Assembly: GCF_032118995.1 (NCBI RefSeq)
Contig: NC_092660.1
Span: 4,479,501 to 4,543,500 of the forward strand
DNA length: 64,000 nucleotides
Reading direction: 5' to 3'
Source of the DNA: Asterias amurensis
Lineage: Eukaryota; Echinodermata; Asteroidea; Forcipulatida; Asteriidae
Positions 53,901 to 64,000 of the stretch are shown piece by piece. The first letter of the stretch is position 1; each line of letters starts with the position of its first letter. Made by a program: the position numbers and the translations under genes. Under the pieces are notes generated by a model. It searched no databases and had not been told where the DNA came from. It saw only the letters and a list, made by a program, of their open reading frames with translations.

Positions 53901-56900
53901 ACAAAACAGGAAACACGGCAGTTTGTGGTTGAATGGCTTCTGACAGACACCCCTCGAACAAAGATATTGACAAAATTGGGAGACCACCAACATAGGGCTA
54001 GATAGCTCAGTTGGTAGAGGGCCGGCACGTTAAACCGGAGGTCGGGGTTCAAATCGAGCTCTAGTCATTTTTTCTTTGTTCAACCCAAAATCATTTAAAA
54101 ATGTACCCAGTCAGTTTCCCTTCTGGTTTATTATTTGACAAAAATAAATACATGTTAAACTTTTGGTCACAAGACTGGAAATATTTCCGCACCTGTAGAG
54201 ACTATGGTCTTTATCAGTACAACACTCACCCCACAGCATTTTATCTTTCTGGAGGTGTTCTGGGACTACTTTGTTGGTGTAGACATCACTGAAGTACATT
54301 TCTCCGCCCGGTTTCAAAACTCGATATGCCTCCTTCAAGACAGCCTTCTTATCTGGAGACAGATTCACAACACAGTTTGAACTGAAAAAGAACCATGGAG
54401 AATCTCGTTAAGAAGTTCTAGAGAGATCATCTTCGAGTCTTGTTAACACCCTGTTCTTTTTGGCACTCAATTTTATCTGCCATTCATATGTAAATATGTA
54501 TTATGTATTATGGGCACAGGGGTGGATTTCACAAAGGTAGTCCTAAATTAGAACTAGTCCTAGGCAATGCTAAGAGATAGGACCAGTCCTAAGTTAGGAT
54601 GAGTTACTGGTCCTTACTTAGGACCAGTCCTATCTCTTAGCATTGCCTAGGACTAGTCCTAAGTTAGGACTACCTTTGTGAAATCCACCCCAGCACACTT
54701 AAAATTTGGCTTGGTTTTGTATACCCCAGAAAGAGTCAGCTTGCGTTGATCAAAAGACACTACTTGTCTTGTCGAGAACAAAATTCATCAAAAATCTCTT
54801 GCATCAGCTGCTGAAAAAACATGTTTGTCGCACCTAAACTTTGGAATAGTCTCCCCCCCCCCATCTCTAGCACTCTGCCTTTTCACTTCATATTTTCAAG
54901 AAGCACCTGAAAACACACCCGTTTCCACAATGATTGTTTGGTTGTTAATGTTTTTAATTTGCAATTTTGTAACATTGTTCCTATGTTTCTTTTGCTGTAT
55001 ATCATCACAAACCGCTGTGATCTTGATGAAATGGTAGTTTATAACTTTTGCTATGAATGTAAGTAAAACAATTTGGACACCCAGTTTTTTAAATTTCAAG
55101 CAAAATTTGACACCCTTTTCCAAAATCTTGGCTTAGACCTTTACCTAGGTGAAGCCTGTTATGGAAGAACATTTAAATAGATTAGATTCATTTTCTGAAA
55201 AGGTTGAGTTTTGAGTGTTTTTTTTTTTTATATAGCGCTTTTTCACTCCCTACGGGTGTCTCAAAGTGCTTCAAGCTATTACCCCTGGTCACTGGGCCTT
55301 AATTCACTCCTTAAACAATCTCAGCTCCCTGGGGAGTATACAGCCTCGTGCAACAAATATGCGCTACTCGGCTAAATCAATCACAAGAACCATCTCTGCC
55401 CTCACAGGTACCCATTTACCCCTAGGTGGAGAGAAGCAATAATAGTTAAGTGTCTTGCTCAGGGACACAAGTGTCACGACCGGGATTCGAACTCACACTC
55501 TGCTGAACAGAATCAGCAGAGCTTGAATTCGGAGCTCTTAACCGCTCGGCCACGACACCCCACGAAATGTTACTTACACGATGAGATCAAATTGATTGTC
55601 TTGCAGTCCGGCTTCTCCGAGTTTCTCAATGTAGCCCTTGACAAACTCCACGTTCTTCTTGCTGTACCCAAATTCCTTTGTGTGGTAGTCCACATACTTG
55701 ATTGCCATTGCAAGCTATGGAGTAAATGTATGTAGTTGAATACAAACAATTAATACTTTTTTAAATTGGTTTATTAGGATACATGTACATTCCATGGCAG
55801 CCAAAGGCCTAATTGCAAAATTATTACATATGTTAATAAACAGTAATACAAAATCAAATACAAGAAAGCAAATCAATATGAACGCTACAGGGTCGCTGAG
55901 GTCACTCGTACGTTTTAAGCACAAAGAACATCTGGGCCTATCGCACAATGATTTGCCTCCGCTTTGGCCTCAGTGAGGGCACTTTTAGCCAAAGTGAGGG
56001 CACTTTTAGCCAAAGTGAGGGCACTTTTAGCCAAAGTGAGGGCACTTTTAGCCAAAGTGAGGGCACTTTTAGCCAAAGTGAGGGCACTTTTAGCCAAAGT
56101 GAGGGCACTTTTAGCCAAAGTGAGGGCACTTTTAGCCAAAGTGAGGGCACTTTTAGCCAAAGTGAGGGCACTTTTAGCCAAAGTGAGGGCACTTTTTGGC
56201 CTCAGTGATGAGGGCACTTTTTGCCTCAGTGAGCTGGTGAGGGCACTTTTTGAGAGTGTGACGCAAGGGTTCCATTGACTAGAAGGGCATTTGAACCTGC
56301 CACCTCAAATATGGCAGTTGTACGAGATTGATTCCCTTCTCAAAGAAACCCAAGCACAAACAGTGTTACCGACATCAAAAGCCGTTTTGAGGTACATGTA
56401 TGGCGGACACAATGCTACAACACTGTAAAGTTGTGGACAATTTGTGCGTATTGACCATAGAAAGAGAACGTATGTCATTCAGTGAAGTGCGCATTTTAGG
56501 CGACGCGGCGTTTACACGTAAACCTCATGACCACCAACATGTTGAGCCTGGCATCAGTCGCGGCGTGTGACACGCGCGTATCACGTCCGCCATACCTCAA
56601 AAAGGCTCATTGGCTTGAAACAAAACCTAAGTAAAATTAATAATAATAATTACAACAATAATCATAATAATAAACCACCATTTAAAGACACTGTCCTTGG
56701 GCTATATCACACTGATTACAGTCATCATAATGTACATTTTCATGAAAATAAATAAAATAAATGCAAAATAAGAATACATTTAATTAGAAAAATTAAAACA
56801 AATTTCCATAAAAATACTGAAACATTGGGGCTTTTTATAGGTGTGCTTTTTATAACCTGTATGTTTGGTAAACCAGATAAAAAAATCAATTTTTTAATGT

Positions 56901-59869
56901 TTGGGGCAAAAAATCTGACATACATGTAGCATCTTTAATAAGAAAAATTAAAACAAATTTCCATAAAAATACTGAAACATTGGTGCTTTTTATAACCTGT
57001 ATGTTTGGTAAACCAGATACTGGTTTAGTTTTACCTGATTATCCGTCATATCAACACCAACCACTGATCCGTTTTCTCCGACCAGCTTGCTGATGGCAAA
57101 ACAATCCATGCCAGTTCCAGATCCCAGATCTAAGACTCTTAGCCCTTCAACATGGCTTGGAATAGTCAGACCACATCCATAGAACCTGTCATATGAAAGA
57201 AGCAGAGCAGATGATTGCGTAAAGTCACCTGGAAGTGGTATTTTTTCAAAAATAAAGCTTTTGTAACTAATGATGTGTTTTGATGAGTAGAACTAAGGTT
57301 CTAAACAAATCATTTCTCATTTTATTTCACAAATTTAAGAGTAGGCCCCGACCCAAGAGGGCGCTGTTTATGACGTCAATCGAGGCGCGATATTTGAAGA
57401 GAAAATGTGTTGTCTGGCCCCTTACACTACGTCTGGGTACCTGATCGGTATGATGCCTACGTACAGAACTACAGTCACGCAGCAGACTGCACGCACTAGT
57501 ATCTCGCTGCTTTGCGGACGGTCCCCTCGGATTACCCTGCACGGTGAATCGCAAGCTAAAAGCATGTTCTCAAATTTCAAACTATTTTTCACGTTTGGCA
57601 TACGCTCCCCTAGGTTCATCACGTCTTTCAGAGACCTTCTTTGACTTCCCACTCTGGACAATTTGTTGGGATGACGTCATGTTTAAGAAAAACTTTTCTC
57701 TTCGTGTCAAATGTGTGGTGTATTCCGGATTCGAAGCACGACGGCCGAAGTGTTCGCTCCACAGCGCTGAAAAAGACGCCGGACCGGACCACTATTGCTC
57801 TTGTGAGTCTGACTTTCGCGGCCAGCAACCACCCATACTTGGGATCTGCAGGAAACACATGCGACCTGACCCCATCTTTAGTTGTTTTGCTGCATCCAGC
57901 AGCAATACACCTGGTCGGCATTGCCGGAAAAATGCAAAAAACTTCTTTCGAAGCGTATAAACTCACTACTTGGACTGTAAATGTACTTTGCACGTGTGTT
58001 TACTCTACGCATTGCAGGCAAAGTCTATCTCGATTGACGTCACAAAAGGGATAGGCGGAGTCAGCTCCCCAAATAACTCTAACTATTTTTTAAACATATA
58101 AATCGGGAGAAACCAATACTAAAAAAATTGTTTTATTGTTCATAAGCATATTACATGTATATACTCTTGTGTTTGACTTTGGAAAGAAAAAAAATATATT
58201 ATTTGAGTTGGCTTTATAAATTACAGTCGTTTGACCAGTTCTGGATCACTTTTTGAATTCACATTCTTTTTTGTTGCAATCTCTTTGATATCTTAAACAA
58301 AAAAGTTTATCAGTTTACCTAAACATGACATAAAACTCACCAAGTATTCACTGACAAAAAAAGATTAGTCCTTTAGAAGGGGCTTTGAGAAAAGTATCGT
58401 CACCTGTTTGACCAGTTCAGGATCAGTTGAATCTATTCTGAATCAGTAGAGTGCCCTTTATTGCAAACCCATACTCCCATTCATAAAACTGTCTCTCAAG
58501 GACACGAAACTTCAGAGGTGTGTTGGCATGGACTTGGACTTCCTTTCTTTAGTGAATGTCATGCAAGTGTCTTCAATAGCAGCGCAAAAAACCCAGCGAC
58601 AAAACCACAAAACAACAGCAAAGGCAAATGAAGAAGTGAAGCGAACCTAAAAAGCATTATTGACCCCTCCAAGTTTAATTTTCTCACAAAAAAAAAATCT
58701 ACAAGAATTTGTTGAAGTAATGTTTCTCAAAATCAACTAAAAAAAAACTTTCTACTGCAGTAGTATGATTTTACCTTACTTAGTAAGTTAGTGCGGCACC
58801 ATTTGACGCAATGAGATGTTGAGTGATCCCGAACTGGTCAAGGGTAAGTTGCCCCCCCAAAGAAGATTTTGGTAACTTCGTCTCCTCAAAAAAACAAGAT
58901 GACTGCACAGTATTTACAGGAATTTTTTTTTACACATTCTTATCATTTTACATAAATATTTTTTGCCCCGGCACTCCAATTCTAAAGGTAAGAAGTTTTA
59001 ACAGTGGTTTTCAACCAACATTTTTAAACTAAAAAATGATAAATTTCGCAGACAACCTTCAGGAAAACGGCCATAATTTATTTGCTGATGATGTTTGGCA
59101 CCTTTTGGGGGGTTTGTTGGTTTAAATGGGTGTTAATCTTCACATTTATCAACAGAAATTGGGTATAATGAGAAGTGAAATAATTATTTGGTTATTGCAA
59201 AGTTGAAGTGATCCCGAACCGGTCAATGATCCCGAACTGGTCAAATGACTGTATAAAAATAATAAATATATAACTTTATTATATATAGTCAACAACAAAA
59301 AAATTAAATAAAAGTAAACTTAAAATTTTAAAAGCAAAACGTAGATCTATCTTTACTATCTATGTTTAATCAATTGTTGGCATTGTGGCTGAATCTGGTG
59401 GTAGCTTGTCATTGAATCTTATTGTTAATAATAATAGCTGCTGCTTCGGGCTGGCTGGGCGAAACAAACACCATGAACACAGTAAACAGTATAGATTAGA
59501 AATTGATAGAAACACTGTACACAGTAGACACGACTATAGAAAAGACAGAGCCAAGCGCAAACCATGGAGCTATAGCTCCATGCCCAAACCTAGTTGCGAT
59601 AACGTAACCCTCGACGTAGCCGGAGCCGTCGGCAGACGGCAGGAGGGTTACGTTAGCGCAACTAGCCCAAACCCAACCCAGTGAGATAGAAAAATGACTT
59701 ACGTTGAAACAACCTCATCGTGAACGCTTGCAATAGCGTTCCTCACACTCAACGGTGGTTTTACTGATCCCGCTACTTTGCAAGCATTTGTTTGCAAATC
59801 TGTGTTTTTCTGAATAACACTGCCGTAGTAATCTTTGACATTATCGTGGATACTATCACAATCAGCCAT
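50913..59869 (-). CDS. AS3MT: Arsenite methyltransferase, with in-frame TAG before the last ~30 codons
   Basis: Coding exons: 59869-59703, 57185-57035, 55714-55578, 54381-54230, 53800-53663, 53408-53266, 52422-52333, 51928-51746, then probable last exon 50948-50913. The start has a strong context (ACCATGG). Reading stops at TAG 51805-51803, giving 367 aa (human 375). SAM-binding motif LDLGSGTG is at about residues 74-81. Cysteines C30 (LQTNAC), C60 (FYGCG), C155 (SNCVVN) and C205 (GECIAG) match human C32, C61, C156 and C206; the human C250 position is Ile. Known role: stepwise SAM-dependent methylation of arsenite in the cytosol. The tail carries Cys-Cys modules ([15 protein letters not shown]). 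Beyond the TAG the same frame continues with GCCGP and GSCCDP to a clean donor (AAAAG|GTAAGA), and 50948-50913 adds SCCGQK and TAA. AATAAATAAA follows at 50861-50852. The stop may be a nonsense allele, a real stop with a spliced 3' UTR, or a sequence error. Confidence 0.92.
51106..51477. mobile_element. TTAA foldback MITE (TTTGAAGATAATGATAGTGG family), second copy
   Basis: Same structure and central TCTCATGAGA hairpin as 24191-24552. It lies between the last two AS3MT exons. Confidence 0.75.
51515..51725. mobile_element. Rearranged SINE, two half-copies face to face
   Basis: Left half in minus orientation (ACACCGATATATCTAAGCAC), right half in plus (CAACTGAGTAATATGCCTGT). The box B region is decayed. 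Between AS3MT exons 8 and 9. Confidence 0.5.
52005..52165. repeat. Interspersed repeat shared with 45640-45850
   Basis: Second copy of the GGCGCCGGTCAAGTTTTG repeat, same orientation, in AS3MT intron 7. Confidence 0.6.
52708..53118. mobile_element. TTAA foldback MITE (GGCAGTGGACACT family)
   Basis: 411 bp between TTAA sites. It contains a short tandem duplication of ACCAAATGAGCTCAAATTTTC (about 52986-53030). AS3MT intron 6. Confidence 0.78.
53920..54128 (+). mobile_element. tRNA-derived SINE, Lys-like head, second copy
   Basis: Same body as 35425-35640; the box B is mutated (GGTTCAAATCG). AS3MT intron 4. Confidence 0.68.
54517..54693. mobile_element. 177-bp palindrome (CAGGGGTGGATTTC family)
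   Basis: AS3MT intron 3. Close match to 25489-25655, including the GGCAATGCTAAGAGATAGGA arm. Confidence 0.8.
54800..55010 (+). mobile_element. Decayed LINE 3' fragment
   Basis: In AS3MT intron 3. The plus strand encodes a short APKLWNSLP block followed by FKKHLKTH, the conserved C-terminal tail of CR1/L2-type reverse transcriptases. A C-run interrupts it. Old and short. Confidence 0.5.
55215..55562 (-). mobile_element. Composite SINE: tRNA-like head with LINE-type tail
   Basis: The plus strand begins with TATATAGCGCTTTTTCACTC (a CR1/L2-like 3' end), then CTCAGCTCCCTGGGGAGTAT, CACAGGTACCCATTTA and the reverse tRNA head CACGACCGGGATTCGAACTC. Related copies: 34205-34520, and decayed pieces at 3640-3750 and 4030-4205. 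AS3MT intron 3. Confidence 0.62.
55966..56245. repeat. 21-bp minisatellite, about 10 identical copies plus a decayed edge
   Basis: Unit GTGAGGGCACTTTTAGCCAA(A). The perfect part is about 55973-56190; beyond it units shorten and change (TTTTTGGCCTCAGTGA). As 21 is a multiple of 3, several frames on both strands stay open; these ORFs are by-products. AS3MT intron 2. Confidence 0.9.
57628..57921 (-). pseudogene. THAP-type zinc-finger ORF, probably degenerate
   Basis: Minus-strand ORF from ATG 57921, 97 codons, in AS3MT intron 1. THAP features: C5-x4-C10 ([10 protein letters not shown]), [16 protein letters not shown] and [13 protein letters not shown] near the end. The expected C-x2-H-F pair is not in this frame; a neighbouring frame reads WSEHFG, pointing to compensating indels and a lost Cys. 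THAP domains bind DNA and occur in host regulators and in transposase relatives; I cannot tell which this was. A short inverted pair, TGACGTCAATCGAG, flanks the region at about 57373 and 58028-58041. No further exon recognised. Confidence 0.5.
58222..59253. mobile_element. 1.03-kb mariner-like non-autonomous element
   Basis: Element 58224-59251 is flanked by TA. Its TIRs start CAGTCRTTTGACCAGTTC and match at about 23 of 25 positions. The same TTTGACCAGTTC-x-GGATCA motif recurs inside, near 58408 and, inverted, near 58825 and 59212. CAGT termini on TA fit Tc1/mariner. No ORF of note. AS3MT intron 1. Confidence 0.65.
59582..59673. mobile_element. 74-bp foldback element with perfect 9-bp target duplication
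   Basis: Element 59591-59664 (TAGTTGCGATAACGTAACCC inward from both ends) between direct copies of GCCCAAACC. It lies in AS3MT intron 1, 30 bp from exon 1. Relatives: 37548-37622 and 41352-41418. Confidence 0.75.
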
Positions 59870-60189
59870 GGTCTTTTGCACTCAAAAGGTCGACGGTCAA
59901 AAGCAACTCAAAGTTGAAAGATTTGGGAAAGTCATCAGAATTTAGAGCGCCCTCTTGCGTTTGAATCGCACAGCAGCAATAAAACTTTGGTAACAGAAAA
60001 CATGGACATAGACGATGTGACCTGTGACATCACATGTTTACCACACTCACTCATAATTTTGTTCGATTTAATCACTTCCAAATGAATAGACTATACATGG
60101 AATTCTGAGTCGTTGAGCAATGTATTAGACCGGAACTAGTAAAATTTATTAATGATTCAATTTTGTTATTTCCCCACTTTTGGTCGTGA

Positions 60190-60261
60190 TCCCATATGGT
60201 CTAGTGGTTAGGATTCGTGGTTTTCACCCACGCGGCCCGGGTTCGATTCCCGGTGTGGGAA
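60190..60261 (+). tRNA. tRNA-Glu (anticodon UUC)
   Basis: 72-nt cloverleaf. The acceptor stem TCCCATA pairs with TGTGGGA (one G-T wobble). The anticodon stem CGTGG/CCACG is perfect around loop TTTTCAC, with anticodon TTC. The T-arm is CCGGG-TTCGATT-CCCGG. Near-identical to the animal tRNA-Glu consensus, without the decay seen in the SINE heads elsewhere in the window. T-runs just downstream fit a Pol III terminator. It lies between the divergent AS3MT and MTG1 genes. Confidence 0.93.
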
Positions 60262-60641
60262 GCCGTATTTTTTAAATATTTTTTTTCTTTTTTTGGAGTT
60301 TATTTGGGAGGCACTATTGCTTAGATATAGAATAAACTTGTTTTTCCCGTTTTATTTGTGAAAAAAAAGAACCGGGGGGGGGGGGTCTTGTTCATTTACA
60401 ATCAAGAGAGCTCTCTAGAGGGCGCTAGTACTGTTTGTTATTTTTAGCGAAACACATGACATGCACGTGACTTTTTAAACTTGCACGATCTGTTTGCTGA
60501 TGTCCGATGAGTGAATGCTGCATATTAAATACGGACGATAATCCGACGTGAGTTCTCTACTTTTACTATAAATTTTTGTTGTATTTACTTGATTGGTCTG
60601 AATTCTACCTCCATGGCCTGTGCCGACAGTGTAAGTAAGAG

Positions 60642-60784
60642 TAGACCCAGTAACTGTGGCACTGTTCTCCCCTTTTCTCGAATTTTGACATTCTTCTCTG
60701 TCTGTGTCGTACTTCTTCTTCTACCGACCGATAATAATGTCAAAATTCGAAAAAAGGAGCACAGCGCTCCAGTTACTGGGTCTA
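60642..60784. mobile_element. 139-bp palindromic MITE on TA
   Basis: Element 60644-60782, GACCCAGTAACTG...CAGTTACTGGGTC, with arms of about 60 bp (the inner part includes CGAATTTTGACATT) and TA on both sides. Upstream of MTG1. Confidence 0.65.
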
Positions 60785-61682
60785 ATAATGAACTTTCTGA
60801 AGTCTCCCATCTGGTCACAAATTTTAGACTTTAGTTTAGTATTTTAGTAATAATAAAAATAGTAGAACTCTTTCTTTGTTGATGATGTTCCGTGATGTTG
60901 ATGTTTCGATCAATTTTATTTAATTGAGTTCAGTTTTGTTGTGTTTACTGTTTTATGGCCTGCTTGTTTGAAGTAGATTTATATTTGATCCTCCATGATT
61001 TATTACACCGGTGTGAAGTTGGTTTCACATTTGACATTGGACATTCGTGTCAAACACGAATCAGTTCCTCGATTGACCATTGACATTCAAATTGCATTTA
61101 CGCACAAAACCAATGGGAGTGGGACTGTATAGTAGTAATCGAGTGTGTATGTCTGGTATTAGCCATTACTTTCTGTGTTTTAGCAAAAGTTAGTAGTACA
61201 AATACTATCTTTACAAAGTAACATGCTTTTTACGACACTGTTTATCTTGATTCATACCCAATTCAGTGAGCGAGTCTATCGATCTTCTCTTGCTTTTTAA
61301 ACTGTGGGGTCCTGGGGGGTTGTCTTTACTCTTTTGCTCAAAACACCCGGCTGGCAGACAAACATTCCACTACTTTAGCGATCAGGCAATCATCAAGATG
61401 TAAGTACTAGTACAGTAGTCTAACGCAAGTAAACATAAAATGCGGGCATGTACCCACTGCTCTGTAGTGTTTACCCACGTGTATGTCATGTATGTTAGTG
61501 AAATGTTGAACGTTTGTCTGAGATCCGAGTACTAAGGTTCCATTTTTATCATAAATGCGGAGAGCTATACAAAGAACAATAATATGCAGACAGATTATTC
61601 TATTTAAAATCCTAGGTTATCGGATATTAATGTCTATGGATGAGGAGGGGCGTGTCTGAAGACATAGGCGTTGCTCTTTACA

Positions 61683-63821
61683 ATGGCAGGACAAGGAGCT
61701 AGGCAGGGTCAGCGCATCTTCCGCGACTTCTTCACCTTTGGAAGTAAAGATCTGACTCACTGGTTCCCATCGCACATGGCAAGAGGTACAAATCATATAT
61801 ATTTTTATTCATGCATTCAGTCGGAGCATCAAACGATGACCCTCTAAACATTTTGGTATCTACCGTTGCTGTACGCAACTCCTCCCGTTGCAGGCCAGAG
61901 TCCTGGCACAAGGTGTCCACACATACATATGTGGTTTCTGGCCTAACACAGGAACAGTGTCCAAATTTTCATACAGCTGCTAAAGTACTAAAAGTTGCTA
62001 AGTAAAACAAAAATATGCTGAACAGAATAAGGTTACCATCCAAAGTACCATCTCACATGTACAATCTGTGACTGGTATCCTGCTTATTGTTTGCTAAGCA
62101 CTAGAAAGGTTGCTTAACATAATTCTCTGCTTTTTTAGCATTTAAAAAAAAAATTTTGTCCTGGTGATCACTCGTTCACAAGTGAGTCATGGTTTATACT
62201 CCCTGTTGATTCCACAGGGTCAATAATTATTGATTCAGTTTGTTTTCTCTGGTCATGGTTTCTGCAGGTATGAAGAAAATGAGGAATGCTCTACGATCTG
62301 TAGACTGCATAATAGAAGTCCACGACGCCAGAGTACGTAGTCCTAGAATTTTCATTTAGAATAGACAGTGACATTGCAACGGTTGTATCCAGACCCCTTG
62401 CATTAAAGGCAGTGGACACTATTGGTAATTACTAAAAATAATGATTCACATAAAACCTTTCTTGGTGACGAGTAATGGGGAGAGGCTGATGGTATAAAAC
62501 ACTGTGAGAAACGGCTCCCTCTGAAGTGCCATAGTTTTCGAGAAAGAAGTAATTTTCAATGAATTTGATTTCGAGACCTCAAGTTTAGAACTTGAGGTCT
62601 CGAAATCAACCATCTAAACACACACAACTTCGCGTGACAAGGGTGTTTTTTTCTTTCATTATTATCTCCCAATTTGATGACCGATTGAGCTCAAATTTTC
62701 TTAGGTTTGTTATTTGATGCATATGCTGAGATACACCAACTGTGAAGGCTAGTCTTTGACAATTACCAAAAGTGTCCACTGCCTTTAAGTCGCCCTCACT
62801 GAGGTCTAAGAAAGGAAACACGAATAGTGTGTATGAACCACACTCAACTCAAAAGTGACATCAAAATTTGCACTGCATTCGCAGTCAGTATGAAACCAAG
62901 TTTTACTAGATTTGGAGCAAATCTGATGGACTCAGGAAAGTAATCAAACAACTCTTCTTAAACCTTTTTGTTATTTTTTTTTTCTTGGGAAGATTCCTTT
63001 TTCAGGGAGGAATCCAATCTTCGGTGATGTACTGGATGTTAGACCTCATCTGCTGATATTAAATAAGAAAGATGTGGCTGATATGACGCCTCAAGAAACC
63101 AGTGTAAGTATGCTCAAGATTCATAGCATTGATATAACGTTTGGTAAGAACGTTTGGTAAGTTGTGAGAAAAGTTCCATCTGAAGTAATTGTAGTTTTTG
63201 AGAAAGAAGTAATTTGGGATGTGTTGCAGTGTGACGTCAGAGGCGAAAGCTGCAAGTGAAGACGCATAAGGTTTGGAAAATCCAACACGACAAAACTGAT
63301 GGTGTGTTATTAACAGCTTGGCTTGAAGTTTTAGAGTAGTTTTGCACCAACCGGATGCCTCGCCCTCTCTAATGGCAGACAGGGCCGCTTCCTAGAATGG
63401 TGTACCTGAGTAGTACACCTGTGGATTTTTAACCACAGGTGTCCAAAGTAAACGAGCAGAGTATACTGTTCGAAACGTCGAGACCAAACCGGCTCTTTTT
63501 TAGAGCCAACACTCACCATAAGAGATTTACACATGGTTGTACCCGCAAGTTTACTGTTTATTTATGGTTTCTTCTTAAGTTTACAATGCTTGTCACACTA
63601 CAGTGTATAAGTAACAACACACTTTTTTTGTAGTGCATGCCGAATTTGACATGAAAGATTTTAGTTTGTTGCGTCTCTCATGTTATGAATGACAACAAAA
63701 TTTTCTGAAGATTTCAAAATTGATTTTGTTACAGAAAGTTCGTAATCGTTTGAAAGAGGAAGGAGTACAAGATGTATTGTACACAGAGTGCCTTACACAG
63801 AACAGCCCAAGTGTTAAAAAT
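61683..63821 (+). CDS. MTG1: Mitochondrial ribosome-associated GTPase 1 (first 4 exons; 3' end off window)
   Basis: Coding exons: 61683-61785, 62268-62332, 62993-63103, 63735-63821; 122 codons, phases consistent, last donor at 63822 (GTGAGT). The protein follows human MTG1: WFPSHMARGMKKM, VDCIIEVHDARIP, SGRNPIF, PHLLILNKKDVADMT. NKKD (residues 80-83) is the G4 motif. It precedes the not-yet-seen G1 P-loop, as expected for circularly permuted YlqF/MTG1 GTPases, whose order is G4-G5-G1-G2-G3. The start has A at -3 and G at +4. The first ~20 residues are Arg/Gln-rich, in keeping with a weak mitochondrial import signal. Known role: assembly of the large mitoribosomal subunit at the inner membrane. 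The second half (P-loop, C-terminal helices) lies beyond base 64000. Head-to-head with AS3MT, with tRNA-Glu between. Confidence 0.93.
62403..62788. mobile_element. TTAA foldback MITE (GGCAGTGGACACT family)
   Basis: 386 bp between TTAA sites in MTG1 intron 2, about 70 bp after exon 2. Confidence 0.8.
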
Positions 63822-64000
63822 GTGAGTTTGAAGAATAATTTTGTAGTTTTTCTATCAATCAGCCTCAGAACCGAAACTTCTATATTTGCATCAATACAAA
63901 ATGCGCGATACAAATACAGACGATGTGACCTGTGACATTACATGTTTACAATAGAGCCACCAAGCCTGGACTTCCTGCAGGCATGATTTGTACACAGCTC

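Larger units (their letters stand above)
59870..61682. other. Divergent intergenic region, AS3MT/MTG1
   Basis: Holds tRNA-Glu and the 139-bp TA palindrome. A motif AGACGATGTGACCTGTGACA at 60010 recurs at 29726 and 63918, and those two share a longer repeat (CTTTCTGCAGGCATAATTTG-like). 60790-61680 has no other recognisable feature. Confidence 0.55.

Noticed and set aside
55966-56245. Possible CRISPR array
   Set aside because: The units are contiguous with no variable spacers, and the genome is eukaryotic.
55915-56278. Four overlapping ORFs of heptapeptide repeats on both strands
   Set aside because: A 21-bp repeat keeps frames open by arithmetic; the array is intronic in AS3MT.

Overview
The window is nuclear DNA from an animal, and a marine invertebrate deuterostome, most likely an echinoderm (starfish-like), is the best guess. 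That guess is an inference. Its grounds are five recognisable metazoan genes with short exons and GT-AG introns, a CR1/L2-like LINE with an N-terminal 2A-like motif of the kind known from sea urchins, and AT-rich non-coding DNA dense in foldback MITEs and tRNA-derived SINEs. No prokaryotic features and no retrovirus or LTR element were recognised.

Layout. (1) About 0.4-12.1 kb, minus strand: HECTD3-type E3 ubiquitin ligase, exons 1-14; the 3' end, with the catalytic Cys, is off the left edge. (2) 16.7-36.4 kb, minus: membralin (TMEM259), all 10 coding exons. Its intron 7 carries a full-length-looking LINE with an intact 1104-codon ORF. (3) 40.7-46.9 kb, plus: BABAM1/MERIT40, 7 coding exons, head-to-head with membralin. 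(4) 50.9-59.9 kb, minus: arsenite methyltransferase AS3MT, tail-to-tail with BABAM1. (5) 60.2 kb: tRNA-Glu(UUC). (6) 61.7 kb to the right edge, plus: MTG1, a circularly permuted mitochondrial ribosome-assembly GTPase, first four exons, head-to-head with AS3MT. Exon ends were placed by eye from splice sites, reading phase and recalled human orthologues; the phases join without conflict in all five genes.

The genes do unrelated housekeeping jobs: ubiquitin ligation, ER membrane quality control, K63-deubiquitinase/BRCA1-A complex scaffolding, arsenic detoxification and mitoribosome assembly. I see no operon-like logic beyond two divergent gene pairs.

The unusual content lies in the non-coding DNA. 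There are many foldback elements in more than a dozen families. Several have visible target-site duplications: perfect 9-bp ones (Mutator-like) around 719-, 74- and 55-bp elements, 8-bp ones (hAT-like) around a 262-bp element and a 1.1-kb element filled with tandem repeats, and TTAA around a group of 0.3-0.4-kb palindromes that share an internal module. In AS3MT an in-frame TAG interrupts a multi-Cys-Cys tail whose reading frame, splice donor, final exon and poly(A) signal all continue beyond it.
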